Shown here: piece after piece, positions 50,283 to 59,098 of the stretch
Layout: the number at the start of each line of letters is the position of its first letter
How positions within the stretch are numbered: position 1 is the first letter of the stretch
Assembly (NCBI GenBank): GCA_030141605.1
Contig: JAQGDQ010000176.1
Coordinates: 374,001 to 438,000 of the forward strand
Direction of reading: 5' to 3'
Source of the DNA: Tubiluchus corallicola
Lineage: Eukaryota; Priapulida; Priapulimorpha; Priapulimorphida; Tubiluchidae
DNA length: 64,000 bases
Notes under the pieces: generated by a model
What the model saw: only the letters and a program-made list of their open reading frames with translations
What the model was told of the DNA's origin: nothing
Databases searched by the model: none
Translations under genes and position numbers: made by a program

Positions 50283-50945
50283 CAGTTGCTCTGACAGAAA
50301 AGTTAACTGATATTGTGACCAAATTTTAATCATTCTATTAATGTTCCTTTTGAGGGGAAAATCTGTCGTAAACGATTTTTTAACTAACTAAGGTGTATAC
50401 CGTACAAACTGTCTAAAAATGAACAGCAAGCAATGTTTTCTATATTTGTTTTGAGTGTCCGGAAACTAAATTTAAATTAAAAAATTCAAGAAAGCTTGTG
50501 CCTAATTTTGTATCAATGAAGAGCACCTCAACCTGTCTGGTGCAATCAATTTACTCTCCCTTAGTGCCAAACTTTGTAGTAGAGGGTTTTTTAATTTACC
50601 CAAATGCGAGGTGGTGTAATATTGATGTACAAATTCGGTGAAAATTATTTTACACTGGTTAACCAAGTCATGATGGATGGCTAAAAGGAAGGGTCCAGAC
50701 CTCCTTTCAGTCCTCTATATCCATTGGTGCAAATCATACATCACTACTGCACAAGTACTTGCAGTGTCACTTATTTAGAAGCTGACGTTTAAACAAAACG
50801 TGTTAAAGTTACTTTATCACTCTAGTTATTACTCCTTGCAGTATTTTCTACTGTTTTAGGCCTCCTTCTTGAGAGTAGTGTCAGCATAGTTGTGAATATA
50901 ACTAGCATATCATAAACATTTTTGTACAGAACTACATATCATCTA

Positions 50946-50951
50946 AATAAA
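50946..50951 (+). terminator. Candidate PDCD2 polyadenylation signal
   Basis: First clear AATAAA after the PDCD2 stop, about 660 bases downstream. Assignment is by position only. Confidence 0.4.
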
Positions 50952-51377
50952 CAATTAATCATAATCGGAAGGAGTTAAAATTTGTAGGCTGATCTAAAAA
51001 AACAAAACAGTCCCGTTAAAATGTTTCCTAAATTATTGGCAAAATCGAGCCCCTTAACATTAGGTGATTATGCCACTATAACACTGGGTGATAAGTGCTA
51101 TAATATGTAACACCATTTTATGAAGTCTGACCCACATATTTTGTAAGCCTCATCATGTGTTTATGTGTACTTCGCTTCAGTTATAAATGTTTTCATTGTG
51201 AAGAAGTTCCTTTTCAAACATTTTTTACGTTAGATTTTAGCTTTATTGCTACAAAACTTTTGTAAAAAAAAATTGTGTAGCTTCTTGCTGTTTCCCTCTT
51301 ACACTAAAATAATATAATTTAATTGATTTTCCAATTATAGTGAAAAAATATGTATAGTCACTTTCAAAGATATAAAA

Positions 51378-51383
51378 TTTGAA
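51378..51383 (-). terminator. Candidate FAM174 polyadenylation signal
   Basis: Minus-strand AATAAA about 510 bases beyond the FAM174 stop codon, within GTAAATAAAG. Assignment is by position only. Confidence 0.4.
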
Positions 51384-51893
51384 ACACTTTATTTACAACA
51401 TAAATGTCAGTCGTCAAAAACATTAATCAAAATTTACGATAACTTCAGCACAAGATCAATCATTTTAACGAACCCCATCACTATTATCATGTATCATCAT
51501 TACCAAGCAACTAAAGCAAGAATGTGTGCTAAAACAGAGCGGGGTATAAGAATTCCTTGTGTGGCTGAAAGAAGCAACAATGCACATCAATTTTCACATT
51601 TATCGAAAAGCAATATAACTTCACAAACAAAATGTATACAGTTTTCACATAAATAAATAACAAATGTGTATTTGAGGCCTGTGCACAGGAAAATTTGGGG
51701 AAAATGAACAATGACACATATTATGTTATTATACGTTATGCCCAGAGGCAATGTGTAAAAAAGTTACAGGAAGAGATATCAGGTGTCTGATGTAACATCC
51801 AGTTGTCTAAACAGTAAATGTAGAAATCTGCAAGATGTCACTCTTCACACATCGCATTGTATTCTAGATATTATCTAGCTTTAATTATTTATG

Positions 51894-54800
51894 TTATTGA
51901 CGATTTCCGGGCAGCTCAAAAACCGTCATGTCATCATCGTCATCATCATTAACATCTAGTGGTGTCATTTCTTGATCTGTAGCTGTTGCTTTTAGTAAAC
52001 CATACTTTTTGGTTCTCCCCTTTGATCTGTTTAACCTACAAATAAGTGAAAGTATTAAAATGATTTCTTCTTTCAATTGGCTAATCAATGGCACCATTGA
52101 GCAACACGAATAAAAAATATTAAAGACTTTTAAACAAAATGTGAGACTAAATTAAAGCATAATATAGAAAATGTTGTTATTGTAGCATTTTAGCACCAAT
52201 ATGAATTTACATGTACTGCATCTGCTACTGACTACTACTGAACAATTGTCCTACTTGTTAATCTGGCTCCGACTAAATTAGGAGCTAAGGTCTAGGTCTA
52301 ACCCAACATAGCGAAAACTGTCCAGATTGTAAAAGCTGTTTGCGGTTTATTCTTTGCTAAATGGCCAGAAAGTCCATATATTATGCAACAGTAAAGAATA
52401 TTCAGGATCTTTGGTGCAAAGTTTGAAAAAATACCTCTATATTACGCTTTTTACAGAGTTATAAAGCAAGAATAATAATGAAATAAAGTTGTAGGTTCTC
52501 AACAAGTGCTATCTGAAAAATGTTTAAATGAAAGAAGATTTGAGAGAAAATAATAACTAGTTGACAATGTTTCTGACGTGGTCAGAAACTGCAGATTTTG
52601 CAACAATAGTTATAAAATTGGGTCTTAAAAATGAGGAGATGACAGTTTTTCTTGAAAGTGCTTATTTCCTTTTATTGAATCCACCTTGCTTGAATACATG
52701 GGAAGTGCATTTCACAATGAAACCTCTGCATTTAACTGTTCAGCCCATCACCCACGGGTCAAAGGTCAACCAATCTTGGCATAACTATATCATTCAGTTT
52801 GCCTCACTGAGACCTTTCATTTGATACACAACAAGCTATGGTAGACCCTGGAAAGCATTTGTCTCCTTGACTCCTATTTTGCCCCTAATGGGGTCACAGG
52901 GTAACGATTTACATTGTGATCTGTACCATTTGATTTGCCTCATCAAGACCTTTCATTTGATGTGCTACAAGATACCATTGCTCAACACTTCGTGCACTTC
53001 AGTTCCCGAACTTCGTTTTTCGGTTTTTGCCCCCTAGCGGGGTTGCGGATTAGCTATTCTCGTTTTAACCTGTGCCAATCGATCTGCCTCATTGAGACCT
53101 TTCATTTGATATGCTACAAGGTACCACTGCTCAACAGTCTGTCCACTTCTGTTCCCGACCTCCATTTTTCAGTTTTTGCCACCAAATTTTGCTAAACGCG
53201 TGCGTCCCTAGCAAGGCCACAACACCACCTAGCAACATACCAAATATTGTGACCCTAGCTGAAAAACTGTGGGAGCAGATGGACCATAAAGAAAAATAAA
53301 TGAAGACCCGCTCGCTCCTTGACCTTTGACCCGACAACTCTGGTCACGTGTATACGTAGATTGCTTCGCCCAGAGAGTGTACCCAGTGAGTTTTGTGTCC
53401 CTAGCTCTCAGCATGTAAAACGTCAGTAATTGGGGGGCCCATATTTTGCATTTTGGCTTCTCTGTCGGACATTTAAAACTTGGGAGTTTGATGACCCTAG
53501 CTTGCAAGGCTCACGAGTTATTAAGCGTTAAAGTGGCGGAGAATAAATAAGATTAAAAATAAATAACTTAACGAAAAACAGTAAGATTTTGCTATCTTAA
53601 TTTTTAGATTTAGTCTTGGGTTAAATTTAAAATTATACACGGTAGGGCCTCGATTAACAGGAAAGTCCAGTTCTGAGAAGTCAAAAAGCCTTGATAATCA
53701 TACTTACCAAAATTTTGCTCAAAATGTAGGACAATTTTTGCAATACTAAATGCAGAAGCAATAGAAAAGTATGTTGTTTTTTACTAGTGATTTTAGCTGC
53801 ACGAGTTCCTCTACGTTTCACAAAAAATAAAAATAATGTTAGTGCTTAATGAACACATAACCACAGCAGGGACGACCGATCATGGAAAATCCTGATTCCG
53901 ATTATTGCTGTCCACCCAATCCCGGTATCCAGTCATGCCCGATTGCCAATTATTCCTACCCTAAACCTTTTATCAGTTATTACAGCATGAGGTACTACGT
54001 GCCTTGCTTAAAACTACTGTTTCATTTGTTGGCTTGATATGATTTGACATTTATATCTTTTCACTTTGACAGCCGTTTCTTTGCTCCTCAGCTTAATTTG
54101 TCACTAGAAGTTCTTCTGTTAGCTTTAAGTTAGTTTAACTACAAAAGTGGCTAATTCGTTAACCTACGTGACTTTTTACCGCCCTTTCTCTATGTACTTG
54201 ATGTTTATTGTGTATAATTACAAGATCTTAATCTGAATGTGAAATATGCTAGTTTTCTATTAAATGTATAATGCACTTGAAAATTTTTGCTCTCTAAAAA
54301 ATATAAGGCAAGCTAGACATTTATTTAAAAGAAAAAAAATGTTAGAGGAAGAATTTTATATGCGAATTACAAACAGATGTGCAGTGTGCAAATCAGCAAA
54401 GTTCTTTGTAAGTACTTCGTGATAACTACTAGTTATAACACAGCACATGAAAACTCAGGAATATGAATAAAAGCGAAATTTAGCATTAGGCCGGCCATAA
54501 AAAAATTGTTTCTGTCTTACCTCACGAGCTCAATTTTTAAAGCTGAATGGTGGAATATTTAAAATCAATTGAAATCAAAGTATGTTTATTTCCCACTGAT
54601 TAGCAGTAATGTTTAAATTTTTCAATACACTTTTTTTCATGCTTCGTTATTAGTTTCGCATTACTAAATTATCATATAATTATCGATTATTGAATAGTCT
54701 CTTTTTTGTATCATGAACGTTCTGATAATTATGATATAAGTGGCAACATTACTCGGCTGTTAATACAACAATATGGAGGAAATTCGATACTTTTTAGCCT

Positions 54801-56392
54801 CCAATACAATCATACAAAATGGCAACGTTGGCTAAGAGCTAGCCATGGAAAAACATTGCTACGTCCTGCGTTCCCAGAAACAACCATGTTACAATAATTA
54901 TAGCATTTTACCTTTATAAATAAAAAATACGCTTTTATATGACTGTGTCAAGTAATCATATGAACTTGCAAATTTTTTTTTATAAAATTCCCGGCCTGGT
55001 GCACGATGAAAAAATATTACCTGGGCGATTAGACGGAAACTGCATTTTTATTGTCGGCCTTAGGTACATTGAATTTACTTTTTAAACAAAGTAGGTCAGT
55101 TAAGTGTATCACAATTTTTTTTACATTTCCCTGTCCCAATGTTAGACAAATCGGGAGGCACCTATGACCGGGCCCAATCGCCGATTGTATGATCGGAATT
55201 GGCCATCGCTGAACCACAGATTTGTAGTAATGTTAAAGCATAAGGATCATTTGCATTATTGGAGTCCATTTTGCATTACGGTGCAAGTAAGTAATGTGAG
55301 TAGAAAAGAAAGAAGCTAAAAATTGTAAAAAAGTGCAATGAAATGATGAGGTGATACTGATAAAAATGCTGTGAAATGGCTATCATCAAGCTCAAACCTG
55401 TTATAAACAGGGACAGATTGTAAGTGGTATGCAACATGATACATGCAATATGGAAAAAATAGGCAAGACCAAATCCACCTAATATGTATTAGAGAGATAC
55501 GTTTTCATCATCTTCTTAAATCTAGCGTTTCATCATCTTAAATCTAGTTTATTGTTCACAAACATTGTAACACTTTGGTGTCATTAACCACCATAACATT
55601 GGTGGTTAGTGTAGTTAATGTTACAACTGCCATAGGCTTCATAATTTGAGCATCTTTTGGTTAATTTCTTTATAGAGTTCAAAAGGTAAAAAGATTTTAC
55701 AGAGCAGTCTAAGAGAATTGAGCATGTGCAGTCTGTGAAGAGCACCATAGTACACTTTGCGTCAGTACAGTATTAAAAATAAAACGGACAAAGTTTCGTT
55801 ATCTAGTTTGATTAGATTGGTGCCAATAACCCAATATTCTGGATAACTGGAATCCAGATAATCAAAGTCCTACTGTATCTAGGCTGTTACTGTTACTGTT
55901 AGACTTAGAGTCTATGTATAGGCTACATGTAATGTTCATAACTAATATTAATGTATAATAAAAACCTGTGTACACTCTTGCAAGTGTAAACTAAATAAAT
56001 TACTTGTAATACCTTATGGCTCTAATGACAAAGTATACGACTACTATGCCACTAATTGCCATTCCAACATAAATCATCCGAGTCATGGTCCCTTTTTTAT
56101 ACATATTGTGAACGAAACCATAACTGGTATCAGTTGCTTGAGGCATTTTATTATCACTCGGTTTTTTTCCTGAAACCTGTCCATTTGGGGCAGTACTGTT
56201 ATTTGACTGTATCGTAGAATTACCAGCACTTGCCGAACCCTTTTCTGTTGATTTCAACGATTTAGCTGCAGTATTGCCACTTATCGACGCCTTTTGATCG
56301 ACATTCTGATCACTTACAGACAAACATGCCGTTAGTAAAACACAGAAAAATATTACTTGTGCGTGTGCCACTATTATTTTATTACGCTCCAT
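51894..56392 (-). CDS. FAM174: FAM174-family single-pass membrane protein
   Basis: Two minus-strand exons, 56392-56013 and 52035-51894, join in phase 2 to give 173 residues. Residues 1-27 form a signal peptide (VIFFCVLLTACLSVS core). A Ser/Thr/Asn-rich luminal region follows, with NST, NNST-type N-glycosylation sites. A single membrane span, YVGMAISGIVVVYFVIRAI, lies just before the splice junction. The cytoplasmic tail reads RTKKYGLL, then an acidic run of six Asp and MTVFEL. This order (signal, low-complexity ectodomain, span, KYG-L motif, acidic tail) is that of FAM174A/B. The family is poorly characterised and is linked to Golgi/secretory membranes. The ATG is the first in frame before the signal peptide. 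The 4 kb intron is packed with repeats (see 52730-55875). Which human paralogue it matches cannot be told. Confidence 0.88.
52730..53230 (+). repeat. Tandem array of about 140-150 bp units
   Basis: At least three diverged units. Each has GCCTCA(C/T)TGAGACC followed by TTTCATTTGAT (at 52809, about 52945 and 53094), then a CTACAAGNTACC or ACAAGCTATGG segment, and TTTTTGCCCCCTAGCGGGG or TTTTGCCCCTAATGGGG. The unit spacing is 136 and 149 bases. It lies in the FAM174 intron. No coding content and no family recognised. Confidence 0.75.
53231..53520 (+). repeat. Second tandem motif, CCCTAGCT repeats
   Basis: Three spaced copies of a related segment: AAATATTGTGACCCTAGCTG near 53242, GAGTTTTGTGTCCCTAGCTC near 53388 and GAGTTTGATGACCCTAGCTT near 53484. 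The spacing is about 145 and 96 bases. It directly continues the array to its left and may be part of the same composite repeat. Confidence 0.6.
53867..55211. mobile_element. hAT-like element with perfect 8 bp target duplication
   Basis: Terminal inverted repeats CAGGGACGACCGATC and, inward from the right, CAGCGATGGCCAATT agree at 10 of 15 positions. They are flanked on both sides by the same 8-mer AACCACAG (53859-53866 and 55212-55219). An 8 bp duplication with CAG...CTG ends is the hAT hallmark. No transposase is recognised in the 1345 bases, part of which is a nested element. Confidence 0.85.
54489..55059. mobile_element. Harbinger-like MITE nested in the hAT element
   Basis: 571 bases. 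Left end GGCCGGCCATAAAAAAATTG; right end read inward GGCCGACAATAAAAATGCAG. TTA duplications lie at 54486-54488 and 55060-55062. The terminal GGCC and 3 bp TTA duplication match PIF/Harbinger, as for 38123-38538, though the internal sequences of the two differ. A 63-residue ORF inside is unrecognised. Confidence 0.75.
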
Positions 56393-56674
56393 TTCAAATA
56401 ATCTTTAATCGCTATAACTTCTTATTAAAATAATAAACAGAAAAAAATCACACGCCATGTTTTATCTACGTACGTCACTTCGTGGCTTGTGCTGCCCTCT
56501 ATTGAGAGACTTGCTAAAATAAAAATTGTCTACGGCCGTGCAGACTACACACATTACTTGTTAATACGTATTATAAAATATATGTGTAATAGCGATTAAC
56601 ATATTTTAAAGTCCAGATTTAAAACTACGTAGTACAGCAACGGACAGTTTGTAGAGAAAAATCATGTAACAGAC

Positions 56675-57190
56675 ATGGAACAAGAAGATTTTGTGCCAGG
56701 GCGTACCCGGCGTAGTACAAACAGATACCTTTTTTGTCTGGTAGCTACTCTAGAGCAAAATCTACAGCGTGATATGAAATCACTGGCTATCTGCTGTGAC
56801 TTCGAAAGGGCATTTAAATAGCGTGTGGTGCCAAGGCCTCTTGTATCAACTACTTCGAGCAGACGTCAAAGGCAACTTCCTTGGTTTAATAAAGGACTTT
56901 CTCTACAATAGAACTGTAAATCTGAAAATAGATGAATATTTTTCTGGTGACCTTAAGTGTAGCATTGAAATCACGCCCCTCTTGTTTATTATATATGTTT
57001 CAAGTATGTTTGATGCTATTAAAATGATTACTAATAATATTCATGTTTATAAGTTTGCTGATGATGGCACAATTGTGGTAGGTGAGGGCACGTCTAACAA
57101 TTGCTATACTGCAGCACAAAAGCGTTGCGACGAACTTCATTTGTGGTGTCATAAGTGGAGACTAGTTATAAACACCTCTCCTAATAAAGC
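56675..57190 (+). pseudogene. LINE reverse-transcriptase fragment with a core deletion
   Basis: Two frames joined by a shift near 56815 give FVPGRTRRSTNRYLFC, motif A (LAICCDFERAF), LLRADVKGNFLGLIKDF, PLLFIIYVSSMFDAI, the FADD box (KFADDGTIV) and LHLWCHKWRLVIN, in RT order. The Gly-x-PQGS-x-L motif that should precede PLLF is missing, replaced by a short IEIT junction. It ends near 57190, just before the dispersed repeat copy C. It is a dead, truncated LINE. Confidence 0.85.
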
Positions 57191-57227
57191 TATTGGTCGG
57201 GATGACAAGTCCCTAGGTTTAGGACAC

Positions 57228-57469
57228 GTCCACCAAGAAGAGTGACAAAGAGTTAATTAGTGTTCCATTTTTGGCAATTTTTGCTTGGAAAACTGGTGAC
57301 GCAAAACCATTGTCCTGACGTCATCCATTATATGTGCATATAACATTATAACTTTAATTCAGTAAAAGCTGACTGGCTTTGCATTATAAATGAGGACTAT
57401 GTAGAATGTTCGCGCATTATTGGTTATAAGTGTATTTGTGCGCAAAATTTTTCGTGAGGCCTTTGCTAG
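57228..57469 (+). repeat. Dispersed repeat, copy C (partial)
   Basis: Matches the last third of copy A (44118-44398): GTCCACC, TTAATTAG, GGCAATTTTTGCTTGGAAAA, TGACGTCATCCATTATA, AAATGAGGACTA, CGCGCATTATTG, and the end GAGGCCTTTGCTAG. Same strand as copy A. It faces copy B across a short TA-rich gap. Confidence 0.75.
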
Positions 57470-57556
57470 TTATTTCGTTAATTCTTTACTAGCAAAAGCC
57501 CCACAATCGAATGGAATATATATATATATAACATACCAGCAAAATTAATACATAGA

Positions 57557-58125
57557 CTAGCAAAGGCCCCGGAAAAAACTTTGTGTCAGCAGTTTTCCAA
57601 GCGAAAATTGCCAAAAATAGAACATCTAATTAACTCGTCGGCACTCCTCTTGGCGGACGGGTACTAAACGTACTACACCACCGTGTAGCCCTGTTCTTCC
57701 TCTTTCTAAAGAGCTACATATCTCCTTTCGAGAGTCCCACCAGGCGCCGCTAGAACGTTTTTCTGCAAGCTGGTTGACCAAAATTTCGAAAAAATCGGGA
57801 GTTGGGTCCGGGAAAATGCCCGTTACGGGACGCCGTGGCCTTCTCGCGGAATCTAACTACGCCTGCTACACCCACCGCTGAGCGCGCTATCTATCCATAG
57901 CCAGCACCACCCCAAGCCCGTTCCCGTTCTCCAGAAATGAAGTATAAGTTTTGCAAAAAAAACGGCCGAAAAATGGCCATTTTTGGAGGGGTTTTTCGCC
58001 TCCCGTTCGTCCCGGTGGGCCCGATTCGGAAAATAAACCGCCAATGAGACCACACTAGATCGAGACCTTTCATTTGATGTACAGATCGCCGCAAATGGTG
58101 CCGTGTCGGAGCTGTAGCCTCGAAT
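57557..58125 (-). repeat. Dispersed repeat, copy B
   Basis: Reverse-complement counterpart of copy A, starting CTAGCAAAGGCCCCGG and ending at CCTCGAAT before a TA run. It lacks about 150 bases present in A and C next to the CTAG end. It keeps GGGCCCGATTCGG, the GAGACCTTTCATTTGAT motif (58062-58078) and GATCGCCGCAAATGGTGCC. No intact ORF. Confidence 0.8.
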
Positions 58126-59010
58126 ATATATAATTCGTTATATATATATATAAAACATACCACGGAAATTAATATTTACGATTAATTACTTGAAGTACTT
58201 TGGCGCACGTGAAAGCGTGTTTGTACGTAATCGTCGTAAGTTTTCTTGTTCTATTTTATGGGAGCCTTAACTCATTAAGCATAACCTTAGACCACAACTT
58301 CGCATTATTAAATTTTCGTTAATGTCGGTTTGAATAGAATGCAGAAAACGTGGCATAGGCCATACTCATTCGTTTAGAATACACCACAGAGATACCAGCA
58401 AAATGCATCACAATAAATAGAAGTGATGGAACACAAATAAATAAGTTAAACATAAATTCAATTTAAAAGTTAAATTTGACGTAAACTGAAACTCAGAGCA
58501 ACAAACTGAGTAATACGCAGCTTCGAAAAAATTCATCCCTTCCATTCATTCAGCTTATGCCCATCCTAATCAGCTGCAACATAGCAGAAAGGTAAAATTG
58601 ATCCAGAACTGAGGTTCCACCGTCGCCAACGTCCAGCGGAAGTTGAGCTGCGTAATAATTAGTGGCATTACGCAGCTCACATGCTCTAGAGCACCAGCTG
58701 ATAAACGTGCTTTCTTGTTATAAGCTTCTGGATTTCATATTTAGCCATCGCGTAACTTGACACCACGGCACTTAGAAACATTAGTCTATTGAAATAAGAA
58801 TTGTGCAATACAAACTAACTTTTTATAACTAGATTATAATAACCCGTATTTTGACGATTTTTTTTGCCGACCTGCTTCAAGCGTTTCATGCTCGAATGTA
58901 CACAATAACAATAATAACATCGCTCACAGTGTGCTGCAATTGCAACTACATTTCTCTAGAGAACTGACTATCACAGAGTGCACATAAGTTGAAAAGCGTG
59001 AAAAAACAAC
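58126..59010. other. Upstream region of the putative EF-hand exon
   Basis: Starts with a TA microsatellite and continues as AT-rich sequence holding the 12 bp hairpin at 58645-58678. It should contain the promoter of the exon at 59011, but no TATA box or other site is clear. Confidence 0.4.
58645..58678. repeat. 12 bp perfect inverted repeat
   Basis: GAGCTGCGTAAT and ATTACGCAGCTC are separated by 10 bases. A related GAGTAATACGCAGCTT lies at about 58507. The unit could be a protein-binding dyad or a mobile-element end; no partner was found to decide. Confidence 0.7.
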
Positions 59011-59098
59011 ATGGGAAACTCTATCGGGTGGCCTTCAGATCTGGAACTGTCGGATTTTCAGAGAAGAAAGCTGTTGTATGATTACTACACGTTTTACG
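59011..59098 (+). CDS. Probable first exon of a calexcitin/SCP-like EF-hand protein
   Basis: An ATG in good context opens a 29-codon frame, MGNSIGWPSDLELSDFQRRK followed by LLYDYYTFY, then a strong phase-1 donor G|GTAAGT. The LSDFQRRKLL...TFY pattern is the first helix of calexcitin / sarcoplasmic calcium-binding EF-hand proteins, which usually continues as D at the next exon (the split G would supply its first base). The MGNS start also fits an N-myristoylation site. No following exon was found up to 64000, so the rest presumably lies outside or beyond a long intron. One short exon makes this a tentative call. Confidence 0.4.

Larger units (their letters stand above)
50283..51893. other. Convergent 3' regions of PDCD2 and FAM174
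   Basis: No coding sequence. Candidate poly(A) signals are AATAAA at 50946-50951 on the plus strand (PDCD2) and at 51378-51383 on the minus strand (FAM174). They leave about 430 bases between the two transcript ends. Confidence 0.5.
53640..55875. mobile_element. Outer pogo/Tigger-like element, host of two nested insertions
   Basis: Left end CGGTAGGGCCTCGATTAACA and inward-read right end CAGTAGGACTTTGATTATCT agree at about 16 of 22 positions and resemble Tigger termini. A TA follows the right end (55876-55877); on the left a TA lies two bases outside, so the target duplication is imperfect. Removing the inner hAT-like element leaves about 890 bases with no transposase ORF, so it is non-autonomous or decayed. 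Confidence 0.6.

Noticed and set aside
57853-58163. Overlapping minus-strand ORFs in dispersed repeat copy B
   Set aside because: The same frames are broken in copy A, so the ORFs are not conserved.
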